A stretch of DNA of 64,000 nucleotides from Calliopum simillimum (Eukaryota; Arthropoda; Insecta; Diptera; Lauxaniidae): assembly GCA_951812925.1 (NCBI GenBank), contig OX638370.1, positions 83,000,004 to 83,064,003 on the forward strand. Direction: 5' to 3'. Below are positions 24,136-36,009 of the stretch, piece after piece. A program made the position numbers and the translations under genes. Each line of letters begins with the position of its first letter. Positions within the stretch are counted from its first letter, which is position 1. The notes beneath the pieces are model-generated. The model worked only from the letters and a program-made list of their open reading frames with translations. It ran no database searches and had not been told where the DNA came from.

Positions 24136-24185
24136 CATTTTTTGTGTTGCACTGTGTTATCATTACTTGTGGATCACCCCTCGTA

Positions 24186-25164
24186 CATTCCATTTATTGT
24201 TAAAGAAAACAGTTGTGTGTTACAAAAATGTGGTCCACCTTAATTTACACCAAACAGTAGGTAAAGAAAAAGCACCGCACCGGTAAAATAGAAAATTTAT
24301 AATCGCTTTTGCGTTTAGATTTTTAATGAGATATTTTGTTATTTTTTTTTCACTTCAAAGTTTTCAAGATATGCACGCATTGATTAGAATTTTATGTTAC
24401 GAGTATTTTTTTTTTCAATTTTTTATTTATAAGCGAAAATTTTAAGGCAGTTTTTTTATGTTTCCAATACTCTATTGGGTTTTCGATGAGGATGAGCTGG
24501 TTTGTTGGGGTTGGGCTTGTTGTGCCTTATACGTATAATTTTATAGTTCAATTATGATTTGTCGCGCAGCATACAATAATGCTGTTGCATAACTAATTTT
24601 GTTTATTTCATAATTTCAATTAAAATTTTCCAATATTTTTTTTTTTTTTATTAATTTGCTTATATTATTTATGTTTTGTTGTAACATTAAGCTAACATTG
24701 TAGTCAACATAAAATTAACATAAAATAAATATTAATTTTACAATGTTTATGATTTTTCGATTTGTTTTTTAACAATGTTTTTAATTTACGACTTACACCA
24801 TTAGGGGACATTTTTTGTTTTCCTGTGAATTTATTGGTTTGTAAATTTCAATGATTTGTGCTTTTTTCCTGGGAGAATACTGTGACTGTGTATAAATATT
24901 TATAAAGATCAATTTACGTTAGGCCGGCTGGTGCGACAAGGGAATTGGTTCGAATATTAGTTATGAAAAATTTATTTGTGTAATAGGAGTACTTAATTAG
25001 AAAAAGTTGCATGAAATATTATGAAAAACTCGGCTCAAATAGGTGACAAAAATAATAAAAAAATATGAAAAATAAATGTACTTATGTAATTTTGAGATTT
25101 TAGGACAAACGAGTATTTTTGTGTAAAAAATCTTTGCCGAAGTTGTATGACCTCTAAATATTAA
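24186..25164. other. AT-rich stretch without recognisable feature
   Basis: Homopolymer T runs only; no open frame above background and no repeat structure noticed. Confidence 0.5.
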
Positions 25165-25876
25165 CCGTATTCACGATCTTGTTGCATCGTAGCAAATGCA
25201 AAATTATTTGAAATTACAAAAACAAATTCTATTGATTTTTCAAAAGCAAGAGTCTTGTAAGCAAGACCAAATTTGCAAGACCAAAACCTATTGCACGATT
25301 GATTTCCAAGAGTCTATTGTGACTGATTTTATTTTTTCATTTGTGATTGGTACAATTGCTTAATGACTTTTATTTTTTTGACAACAGTTTTTGTCACAAA
25401 TTGAAATTAAAATGTAAACAAATATAATTTAATTTGCTTTTTTTTCGTTTCGGTTAAACCTACAAAGACTTCTACGTAGTTTTTGCATTTAGGACATCGA
25501 TAAATGCATGTACAACGGTAAGGACTCAACGTTTTCGGATTACATCTGGAGTAAATAGCAAATATTAAGAAGAAACTCTTACAGCCGCCAAAAAGAATAG
25601 AACAATTTTGTAAAGATTGTATAAAAATATATGTACTTATGGATATAATTAATAAAATTGTGATTTTTTTCTCAATAACGCATAAACATTCAAAGAACTT
25701 TCTTTAAACTCAAAATAAGATATCAAATAAATTTTAAGTTCAAAAAATGTTTGACAGCAAAACAAAAAACAGCTGTTCTGAAACGTTTGCAATAGCAATT
25801 TCCAACAGTGTATGCTCACAGTTATTTACTCTTGCAAATTTGCATTTGCTACGATGCAACAAGATCGTGAATACGG
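25165..25876. mobile_element. Non-autonomous DNA element with 38-bp perfect TIRs
   Basis: ccgtattcacgatcttgttg and the 18 bases after it are repeated exactly in inverse at 25839-25876 (caacaagatcgtgaatacgg at the end). The 712-bp element has no transposase. The left subterminal region carries repeated caagacc/caagag words. No clear target duplication, so the superfamily is unknown. Confidence 0.75.
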
Positions 25877-26539
25877 CTATTTTATTTTTGAAAAATGAGG
25901 AAAATTATAATCTAAGATGCATTAGGTTGCCAACCGTATGACCATATTTGTCCAGCTATAATTTAAATTGGTCTACCTTTGGCTTAACAGTTATTAAAAT
26001 ATAAATGTCTTATAAACGTGTAATTAGACTTCAAGAAAATGACATAAACTAACAAAATTTTGTCCATTGAATAACCCTATTTGTCCACGCATTCTTTTTC
26101 ATTGACTTAAAAATAGCTTTGTTTCAGTTTTGGGAAAGTAGTACAAATAAAAAAGTTATAACTAATGCAGTTGATTGTCCATCGCATAACCATGTTTGTC
26201 CAACTTTCATTTCCTTGTGTCCACAAATGTCAAAGAAATGTGAATCTGCCCCTATCTATGTACTAAATGTTCCTGCCAGTCCACTTCAAAAGATCATAAA
26301 TAAAAAAACATATATCGAAAAAAGCGTGGAAAGCAGTCCAACAGTGAAAAACATCGAATTTATGTTTTATTTGATTGTCCACTGTGTGTCCAATGGACAT
26401 ACATGTTTATTCAGTTTTTATTTGATACTAGCTGTTTTACCCGGCGTTGCACGGGTTTTAATAAAAAGCTAGATTGCACAAAAAAGCAAATAACGAAAAC
26501 TTGTTTTTATTTTTTAAAACAATGTGCCACAAACCGATG

Positions 26540-27535
26540 CTCCGATATATTTATTTTATCGGTAAAGTTCCAAAAGTATTGCAAAATATTAAAAAATACA
26601 TTGAAGAAATCGGTAAGAGTTCAAGTTTATAGAAAAACGTCCAAAATATCGGTAAATGTCCAAAAGTATCAAAATACAGTCTAAAAGCATAGAAGAACAT
26701 CTAAAGTATAGGTAAAAGTCCAAATATAACGAAAAACATCTAAAATATCGGTAAATGTCCAAAAATGTCGAAAAACATCCTAAAATCGGTAAAAGTATTG
26801 GAAAACATCGAAGAAATAATAATAATAATACTTGATTGTTATTATTATGATAAGTGGCATGTTACTATAAAGACTAAGTTCTTCTATGCGAACGATTCAA
26901 ATCAATAAATACTATGCATAAAAAAATCAGTAAAAGCCCAAATAAAACGAACAAGATCCAATATATCGAATAAGGTCCAAAAGTTTCGAAAAACATTGAA
27001 ACACATCGAAGAAATCGGATAAAGTCCAAGTTTATCAAAAAACATCCTATATATCGGTAACAGTTCAAATACATATATCGAAAAACATTCAATACATATA
27101 TCGAAAGAAGTTCAAAAAATTCGAAAAATAGTGAAATAAAAAAAAATTTTTCGAAAAACGTACATAATATTGTCGAAAAACATCCTACATATCGGTGAAA
27201 GTTCAAAATTATTGGAAAACATTGAAGAAATTGGTGAAAGTCCAAATACATAAATCGAAAAATATTCAATATATCGAAAAGGGTCCAAAAGTTTCGGAAA
27301 ATATTGAAACACAACGAAGAAATCGGTAAAGTCCAAGTTTATAGAAAAACATCCAAAATATCAGTTAAAGTCCAAAAATGTCGAAAAACATCCTATGTAT
27401 CGGTAAAAGTCCGAAAGTTTTGGAAATTACTGAAACACATCGAAGAAATCGGCAAAAGTCTAAGTTCATCGAAAAACATCCAAAATATTTGTGAAAGCCC
27501 AAAAGTTTTGAAAAATATTGAAACACATTGGGCTT
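26540..27535. repeat. Degenerate minisatellite, about 1 kb
   Basis: Made of shuffled short modules: atcggtaaaagtcc, aaaagtatcgaaaaacat, tgaaacacatcgaagaaatc. They repeat with irregular spacing through the whole stretch. Confidence 0.8.
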
Positions 27536-27655
27536 TATCGTAAATCTGAATGGAGTTCCATTCTCTCCCTCCCGGGGAAGGAGCACTGGAAGTAGTGAAT
27601 ATTTCATGAATGGAAACTCCCCTTTCTGCAGGGATACTTTTTTTATTTTAATATC

Positions 27656-27830
27656 GTTGACATTTTCAGGAATAACCAGTTTGCAACGCTGTGTTTTTCC
27701 AAGAGCGTTGACATTTTACACAAAAACAACATCTGGCAACGCTGAGTCTTTCCCATATCTTTGACATTTTGCGCAAACAACCAATCTGAACGCTGATTTT
27801 TTCCAATTTCGTAGACATTTTGCACAAAAA
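27656..27830. repeat. Tandem repeat, about 52 bp x 4
   Basis: The word acatttt recurs at 27660, 27711, 27764 and 27815 (spacing 51, 53, 51), each within a unit that also has caaca-c-atctg--aacgctg and a ttttccaa phrase. Confidence 0.8.
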
Positions 27831-28800
27831 AAAACGCTTTTTTCCATAAATCTTTCCATTTTTTTCCATTTTCCACTGGATTTTGACAGCTGACTTAAAA
27901 AAAAGATAAACAAGAAACAGCAATTGCAGAAGAAGAAAAAGAAGCAATTGCAGCAGTGAAATTGAAGTTAATGCTTTACTTTTCAAAGTAAAAAATGCCT
28001 TTAATCATTTTTGTGGATTTGGAAAATCAAAAATTTGCACCAAAAAACTCCCAAAAAAAAATAAAAAAATTTGAGTGGAAAGTAGTTTTAGCAGAACCAG
28101 TATAAGTTGGAAACGCTTGGATGAATATTAAAAACTTTAGTGTCATATGAAAGCTATTTCAATAAGCTTTAAAATCGTTGTACTAAAGTTTTTTATTTGT
28201 CAAACGTTATTTATAATTATTCATTTATACATTAGTACTCCCTAGCAAAAAGTTGAGGAGCAAATTTAACAAATTAAAGTGAAAAAACTCGCTCCCATCT
28301 TATTGGCGATCACATAATTTTTCCAGTGAATTTTTCTTTCCACGAATTTTTTTTTGCGATTGCAAACCAGGGAGTTTGCGAATAAATTCTCGAGAATATT
28401 TATTTACGATAAGGCCCCATGTGTTCTTTTTGCTTGTCCAAAAAAAAAAAAAAAAGATTTTGAAAACAAGTTTTCAGGAAACATATGTAAACGAGCTTAT
28501 TTCATTTAATTTTTTGAAAAGTAGCACAAATAAAAAATTGATTGTCCATTAATATCCATATTTGTCATGTTTACGTGTTCTTTTTGCTTGACCAAAAAAA
28601 AAAAAAAAAAAAAATAAAAAAAAAATGGATTTTGAAAACAATTTTTGAAGAAACGTATGTTAACGATCTGTTTCCATTTTATTTTTTGAAAATTAGCACA
28701 AATAAAAAATCGATTGCCCATTGAATATCCGTATTTGTCCAGCTTTCATTTACATTTGTCCACAAATTTCAAAGGAACGTGGTATTGCTTCGAATCGATT

Positions 28801-30830
28801 GTCCATTTTCTTACTAATAATGTTAAATGTTTTGATTGTCGAAGATATATTGAAAAATTTAATTATTTTCTATTTAACTGTACACAACTCAGAGTCTATA
28901 TATCTAAATTTTTGATCAGGACAATAAAAACAACATTGTTAAGTCCTTTTAGTAGCACATATGTTACATATTTCTGACGAAAAGTTCTATTATTACAATT
29001 CTCTGTTAGTATGAACAGTTTAAAAGATATAGATGACCGAAAACTATTTTCATTGATTTATGATTAAATTCTTCTTAAATTAGTCATTGATATGGTAGCT
29101 TTTACTTAAACCGCAGTTTATTTGAGAGAAACCACATGCGTGATCCTTTTCATTCTAATGACAGTAGATTTTTTTCGTAGAAATGCCTTTCATCATGGTA
29201 ATTAAGATCGTAGAATTTTTGGATTTAAATGGCAAATAACCGATTGTTTACGTAAGCTAAAATGCCCCTATGTTAATTATACTTCTTCTTCGACATACTC
29301 GTATATTTATGTTTGTAAATATGTAAAATAAACAATTACTAGTAATTATTGAGTAAGCAATCAGCAATAGTCAAACATTGAAGTGCTCATAATTATGATA
29401 TTTGATATTTCAATATCACAAAACTTAGCGCGCTTTTTCACTTTATTTTTTTGATGCCATTAAAGAAAAAAAGCAGTAGCTTTCTTTAGATGGGGAGCTA
29501 AGAGGCTTTGACATTTTGCATAATTTTGCTTTATTTCCGTATGCAAAGAAGCAGCTAAAACACAATGCTACTTGAGCTACTTAAGCTTTCTTGCTGCTGC
29601 CAACATAAAGTTTCACTTTGCATGCAGTATATGTGAATGAATTCGCCCAAATACTTCCCCCGCAACATCAGCGTCATTTTTCTTACTAAGCCTATGCAAA
29701 AACCATCAGTCACTTACTCACGTACTTTACTCGTTTCTCCTTAAGTGGGTGACAAACAGTTCAATGTTTTACCAACTTTGTTTTTTTGTCAACACTTGGA
29801 AGATGTCTGTCCGTTCGTTCGGCAGCCACTCAAGTCAATGCCACTATAAAATTTTGCAGATTTTTTTTTTTTTCAATTTTAGCTGACATCATAATTTTGT
29901 CTCTTCAGTTTGTTTTTTTGAAAATTTTAATTTGTCTCGTATTTGATTTTCTGTTCAAGTGTTTTAACAACGGAAATGACTGCAAAAAGGCAGCAGCATT
30001 CGCACGCGCTATACATCGTCATGTTAACGCATCCGGTTTGGTTGAAATTAATTGATATGTTCTGAATGCGTGAAAACAGTAGAAAAAAACGTTTAAATTA
30101 CAAGTACAATGTACCAACAAATTGTTAACAGCAAACGATTTATGGTCAGTCAAGTGGATGGATGGTGGCGGCGTCTTACAAGACCATAATTGGCATTTTT
30201 ATGCAAATTAAGCCATAATTGTGTTGACAGTTTTATGGTGACACGCAATGTATTAACGCGCAGAAATATGGGCTACCACTGGAGCCGAAAATAACTATTG
30301 AGCAAAAATTGCCACTTAAAAAACAATTACAAGTAATTTTCACTTTAAAAACACATCGAGCGAACTTTATGCTGGCAAAGAAGTAAGGTATGCATTTATT
30401 TATGTTTTGCCATTCATTCACTAACTCTCCAAAAGAATGTCAACGTACGATTGGCATTTGTTGAAAATTAGGTTATTTCAAGTTAATCGAAGCACATATG
30501 TTTGAAATGAAAGTGGTATCCATCCACCACACTCACTACTGCAGTTATCATCAATCAATTAAAGTTATGTTTTTTATTTTCAAATTTATTCGATTTGTAA
30601 TCAACGGTTTTTTTTTTATTCATCAAGATTAACACGTTATGTTTACAAATGCATTAGAGTTATCAATTTTATGCGCTTTACGTGATTGTATACTTAGGTT
30701 ACCAGAATACAGTTAACGAGAGTTAACTTATAATTCATGCAAGTATTTAAGGGTTAACTGAATGAAAATTTATAAATTAATTTTATGGGAATATATAGAA
30801 ATTGTTAACTTGCAAGAATGGTGATATTAT
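28801..30830. other. AT-rich stretch without recognisable feature
   Basis: No coding, tandem or terminal-repeat signal noticed. Sequence from 29.6 to 30.5 kb is less repetitive and slightly GC-richer than its surroundings. Confidence 0.45.
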
Positions 30831-31900
30831 TACCTAACGTGTTCATTTCTTTTTGACTGAAAAACGTAAAAAAATGTAGAAAAAAATTTTTATTTGACAG
30901 GTTTTCGTGGTTAAAAACAGGATTGTTAATATGTTATTTATTGCACAATATTGCAACTTGACGTATGCATTTATTTTTGACTGAAAACAGGTTAAATTTG
31001 AAAAAAAACAGGATTTTTGACAGGAAAGTTTTTTTTACAATATTAGTACTTAACGCGTCCAAAAAAAATCATTATTTGACATGGAAAAGAAAAAATTGGA
31101 TTTTTGACAGGAGTGTTATATCTTAATATTACTTAACGTGTCCATTTATTTTTATACGAAAATCGGGTTTACAAAAAATAATTATTCGACAGGATTTAAT
31201 GGTAAAGAAAAACAAGATTTTTGATATCATATTTGAATTAAATGTGTCCGTCTATTTTTGACTGAAAAACAGGAAAAATGTTCAAAAAAATTACTATTTG
31301 ACAGGTTTTCATAGAAACGAATAAACAGGATTTTTGAAAGAAAGGTCTTATAAAATTATAACTTAACGTGTTCTTCTCCTTTCGACTGAAAAACAGGAAA
31401 ATAAAAAACAGAATTTTTTACGAAAAATTATTATAATTACAAAAATAGGTTATAATTACAAAAAATTACTATTTGACAGGTTTGACAGGTTTCTATGAAA
31501 AAGAAAAACACGGGATTTTTGACATGAACGTTATTTCATCATAGTATTACTAAATGTATCCATCTCTTTTTGACTGAAAAACAGGAAAATTTACAAAAAA
31601 TTACCATTTGACAGGTTTTCATAATAGAAAAAAACTGGTTTTTTGATAAAAAAAAGTTATCTCATAATATTATTACTTAACGTGTACACTGTACATCTCT
31701 TCAATTGAAAAACCGAAAAACTTTTTCAATTTTACTTTTTTAAAGGTTTTTATGGTAAAAAAATAAGATTTTTGACAGGAAAGTTATTTCATAATATTAT
31801 TACTGAACGTGCCCTAGAAGACAGGAAAAATTTACCAGAAAACTGCTATTTGACATTTGACAGGTTGGCAAATTTTCAAGAAAAAGATAAAAGCAAATTT
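30830..31900. repeat. Degenerate tandem array, about nine units
   Basis: The unit core cttaacgtgtccat-t-tttttgactgaaaaacag, followed by tatttgacaggtttt and ggatttttgacagg, recurs with starts near 30835, 30958, 31048, 31132, 31236, 31361, 31550, 31675 and 31801. The dominant period is about 125 bp. Confidence 0.82.
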
Positions 31901-32335
31901 TTGACATTAAAGCTTTTTAATAAGATGATGTATTGGAAAACAATGCAATAAGTTGAACGCGCATAAATAGAATGATGTAGCTTTGTTATTTTGTTTGATG
32001 GTTTTTGAGCATTCGTCTCGCCAACTTTTATCTCCGCTTTAACAATGAATTTCGAATATTAACATTTTCATGACCAAAATATAGAGGATTTTCAAACGAA
32101 AACGCAGATGGCGGGTTTTAGCATAAAAAACCCTCAAAAAGCTATACTGCTAAAAGTCGATACAATTTAAATCGAGTCTCTGCCATATTTGAACAACCAA
32201 TTGAATAGAAAGAAAAAAATTTCTTCTGTTTTCCATTTTCATGTTAAGAGGTTGTCTATAAAAGACGTCCGGGTAGAGGGTTCCGTAAAATCGGACGAAA
32301 ATGGTCAAGAAGGAGCGGGTTCTATGCAACTTCGG

Positions 32336-32595
32336 ACTTTTTTTTATATTTTTTTTTGTTTTTTTTTGTTTTTTTTGTTTTTTTTTTTGTTTTTTTTTTG
32401 TTTTTTTTTTGTTTTTTTTTTTGTTTTTTTTATTGTTTTTTTTTGTTTTTTTTTATGTTTTTTTGTTTTTTTTTATATTTTTTTAAATTTTTTTTTTTAT
32501 TTTTTTACATTTTTTTTAAATTTTTTTTTAATTTTTATTTTTTTTTGTTTTTTTATTTATTTTTTTTTCAAATTTTTTTTTATTTATTTTTTTGA
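32336..32595 (+). repeat. Poly-T/TG simple repeat, about 260 bp
   Basis: Runs of 7-11 T interrupted by single G or A. This gives spurious Phe-rich open frames in all three forward frames. Confidence 0.9.
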
Positions 32596-33057
32596 AGTCA
32601 TTAAAGGAAGCAAGGTTTGAAATTCGGACAAAGCCAGACAACTGTGGGAGTTCGAGAATTCCAAAAATATTGCGAACGGGTTTGGTGGGCAAGGTCAAAG
32701 AGTAAACGCAAACTTCACTGAATCTGTTGGCCAATGCTGATTCTTATGACTATTAATGTAAAAAATATACCTTCTCCAGTACTCATGTCCGACTGGCGTT
32801 GCTTTCATAAAACCAGAGTTCAGAAATTTCCATTTATGAACGTTAATTCAGCTACATTTATGAGTTTGCACACGAACGAAAGCGATTCAATTTTATTTTT
32901 CGCTCTCGCACACGAACGCGAAAGGAATTATCTTCACTTTTATAAGAGCGCGAGCAAATTTCAAAACGCAGGTGAACGAAAAAATATGAGGAAAAATCTA
33001 TGTATGTATGTATTCTCCTTTAACTCCTAGGAGGAGCATAGGGCCAATAAATAAATA

Positions 33058-33944
33058 CAGTCTGTTACACGAGAGCGTGGTCACGATTACTCCCGATCGG
33101 TAAAGTAAAATGGTTTGATTTTTTTTCTCACACAGAGGGCAGTAGTGTTCTTCATGCTTTGCAAAAATAAATCAGCTGACTATTGTTTTCAATTCTAAAA
33201 TTAGAACCGCGTACGCTTCGCGCTTCGAAGCAGTTTTTTTGTGCTCGCACCCTAAAGGTCCCAAAATGACACAAGCGGCTGCTGCGAAATACATGCAAAA
33301 GTCGAAACAGTTTGTGAGTAAGTGGGTGAATCGTTTCAAAGAAGTGAAAAATGTCGATGACTTTCGAAATCGCGGTTCTGTCGGTGTAATGTCGGAAAAA
33401 GATGAAAAAGTGATTTGTGACCTGTTTTGTAAAAAATCCGACATTAACTTTGCGCGAAGGTGCTTCGAAATTGTCCAAAAAAGGGTTGAATGTATCGTAC
33501 GGAACTGTTCGTAGACATTTGATCGCAAATAATTTGAAATTTCGAAGTACTTTGCAAAAACCGATGTTGAGTGAAAAAAATGTCAAAAAACGTCTCGAAT
33601 GGGCCAGAGATAATTTTGATCGTGACTGGGGCAATGTTATCTTCACCGATGAAACATCTTTTTGGGCCCTTCCTAACTTAGGAAGAACCGTCCCCACAAT
33701 TTGAAACAGCTTGTTCGCCGAATTCACAAAATTTGGAGGTCGTTTTCAGAAGAATACGCGCAAAATCTCGTCCAAAGAATGCCTCGAAGGTGCCAAGCCA
33801 TTATCGACGCTGAAGGGGATTGGACCTGCTATTAATGTATTTGCATGAAAGTTTTTGATCAAATAAAACAATATTTGGTAGAATTTTCGTATTGAGTCTT
33901 TTCATTTTCTCACAACAGTGACCACGGTCTTATGTAACAGACTG
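33058..33944 (+). mobile_element. Tc1-like element with internal deletion
   Basis: 27-bp TIRs (left starts cagtctgttacac; right ends gtaacagactg; 24 of 27 match) are flanked by TA at 33056-33057 and 33945-33946. At 887 bp it is about half the usual Tc1 length. It carries remnants of one transposase gene. Confidence 0.88.
33239..33835 (+). pseudogene. Tc1-like transposase remnant
   Basis: The N-terminal HTH (AAAAKYMQKSKQFVSKWVNR) is in one frame. After a frameshift near 33445 the second HTH continues (LSKKGLNVSYGTVRRHL), through KRLEWARDNF to the first catalytic Asp in VIFTDETSF. A deletion then removes the second and third catalytic residues. The C-terminus follows in another frame (NLVQRMPRRCQAIIDA, ending DWTCY and a stop at about 33835). 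Confidence 0.85.
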
Positions 33945-33946
33945 TA

Positions 33947-34980
33947 AGATATTGTAATTTCAAAGTTAAAACTAATTTTGCAGAAGTTCAGAAGATTCCA
34001 AGAAATCACGGCCACTTTTTTCTGATTAATCGATTTATTGTCGTTCGCTTTGGTGTGCGAGAACGAGCATGAGTGTGCGTTTCTGAACCCTGCATAAACC
34101 AACACTAGGCCGTTTAGTTTCAAACTTAAGAATAATTGCATTTACATCGTTTTCAGACAGACAGTAGACACAATTATTTGTTCACATGTTTCGAGCTCTG
34201 ATTAAACAAAGTATATATGAGAATATAAAACGAACGATCGCAGAATTCTCGCAGTGTAAAAAGTACAATTTTTACATCACAGTGTGTATGTGTATATAAA
34301 GTCAGAGCCTTAAAAATATTGCATAAAATACAAAATTTATGATCCCATTAAATCAAATGCGTTAATCAGTTATGCCAAATAGAGTTTAATGAGTTTTTAT
34401 AAATATTCAAATCTTCCAAATATAAATCCTAAGCAAAAACAACAGAAAACAAGCCAATTTGTATTCGTCCGGCGATAGTACAGTTAAGAAAGTTTATTAC
34501 TTTTTCCATTTTGTTATTTCATACGCCTATAATTGTACTGATGATTAAATGTTGAATTTGATATCTTTTATGAATTGGGATTGTGTCACCCATGATGACA
34601 TTTACATATGTATAAAAATTTATATGTATAACATCACTTCTAAAATATTTGTTGCTATCTGTCTACTGAAAGAATTCGCATACCATTTGAGTAAACAGAG
34701 ATAAAGTCTGAAATTAGGAATATTTTCCTTAAGTAATATTTACGCGCTTCTGCGAAGAAATGTTTTAAATAACGATTATTAGCGCGTTGAATGTTTGTTC
34801 AGAAAGTTTGTTTTGGAACTCTCCAAAGAGTAATAAAAATTTTTTTGCTTAACGGGCATGATATTTTCTTTATATGTATTATCTTTAGAATATAATTATT
34901 TGATAGTCATTTGACTTTTCACTTTAATCGGAGAAGTGTGATTGCAAAATGTACACATAGCGAAGAAAACAAAACATAAC
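33947..34980. other. AT-rich stretch without recognisable feature
   Basis: No coding or repeat structure noticed. Confidence 0.45.
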
Positions 34981-34982
34981 TT

Positions 34983-35620
34983 GCGTTGCTTAATGAGTTT
35001 CTACCACGTTTGTGAGTGTTTTAACTACGTTTCGTTGCTGATATGGATTTAAAAAAGCCCCAAGATTATAATTGTATGGTGCGTTGCTTAACTTATTTAG
35101 CAACGCTGGTTGCCAATCAGCAACGAAACGTGGTCAACACACCACGAAACGTAGTAAAATCCAAATCAGCTACGAAACGTTGTCAAAACACTCACGAACG
35201 TGGTAGATGCTAATTTCAAAACAAATAGACTTTCAGTCAACCTCACAATAATGATGTCAGTGGCTGAGTTCGTTAACATCTGCATCTATCACACGACAGG
35301 TTTCAGGTTCAAATCTCCCCTATACCAAACAAAAAAATATTTAAAGCAAAAATTTAAAATTACAAAAGAAAATAATATCAGTTTCATTCTTGTTGACAGG
35401 AAAAAAGTTAGAATTAAAAAAATATTTTTTTTTTGTATTTTATTTAGCAACGTGCGCTGTAAAATCACCCACGAACTTAGTTGAATCATTTAGCAACGCG
35501 CGTTGTTAAATCACTCACGAACGTAGTTGAAACTCATTAAGCAACGCGCGTTGTACAAACTGCTACGAACAAGCCATGCTCAAAATTTGTGTCGCAACGT
35601 TGTTAAAATAACCACGTTTC
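34983..35620. repeat. Cluster of CACGAACGT / GCAACGCGCGTTG modules
   Basis: Short modules occur in both orientations: ctaccacgtttgtgagtgtt at 34999 mirrors aacactcacgaacgtggtag near 35187-35206. The palindrome caacgcgcgttg appears at about 35495 and 35543, and related acgaaacgt-gt words are scattered through. A tRNA-like segment lies between the modules (35262-35322). Confidence 0.65.
35262..35322 (+). other. tRNA-like sequence
   Basis: agtggctgagttcg (A-box-like) and aggttcaaatctcc (B-box-like) lie at tRNA spacing, but the arms do not fold into a complete cloverleaf by eye. Probably a degenerate tRNA-derived piece. Confidence 0.35.
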
Positions 35621-36009
35621 TGCCACATTTGACAATGTTGTTTTATATGTGTACTATTAGATTAAAACTGCTAAATTTCTGGAGTTCTGAAGAATTTGAT
35701 CATTATCGATTTATAACCATGGACTAAGCAGCCTCAGATTATACATGGAAAAAAGATTTACAACAATGGAAAGTTGTTGTCTGCGGTTAATGACTAATTT
35801 GAGAAGATCGATAGTTTTCACTACATAACTAAGAGAAGTGTATCGAGATAAAAAAGGCTATTTTCCAGAAATAAAGATATTTTTTGTATATTGTTTATTG
35901 CGTCGGGCACTAAGGTAAAAATAAAAAAACAATTTAACAATAATTGGAAATTAAAAATAATTTTAAATTAAAAAAATTTTAAATAATTTGAAATTAAAAA
36001 AAAAAAAAA

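Larger units (their letters stand above)
22633..24183 (+). mobile_element. Deleted mariner with nested foldback
   Basis: The ends ctagtggtgatccaaaag and the inverse of cgaggggtgatccacaag are flanked by TA (22631-22632, 24184-24185). It contains a deleted but open transposase gene (23029-23568) and, in the 3' untranslated part, a separate foldback (about 23644-24135). Confidence 0.82.
25930..28800. repeat. Region of degenerate GTCCA-type repeats
   Basis: Phrases such as atttgtccagct, ttgattgtccat, agtacaaataaaaaa and tttgtccacaaat recur at 25940-26250 and 28530-28790, so one older repeat appears to flank internal minisatellites. A direct duplication of about 145 bp covers 28425-28735, each copy with a gtgttctttttgcttg word and a poly-A tract. 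The open frames of 60-146 codons here come from repeat translation. Confidence 0.6.

Noticed and set aside
26425..26460. acccggcgttgcacgggt hairpin word
   Set aside because: It resembles a widespread insect repeat terminus, but no second end or boundary could be found, so no feature was called.
26119..27607. Several open frames of 79-146 codons on both strands
   Set aside because: They read through degenerate minisatellite modules, giving repeated Lys/Ser/Ile or Phe-rich peptides.
32189..32620. 143-codon Phe-rich open frame
   Set aside because: Poly-T with single G interruptions; all three forward frames are open.
33152..33727. 191-codon minus-strand open frame
   Set aside because: It is antisense to the Tc1-like transposase remnant, which carries recognisable motifs on the + strand.
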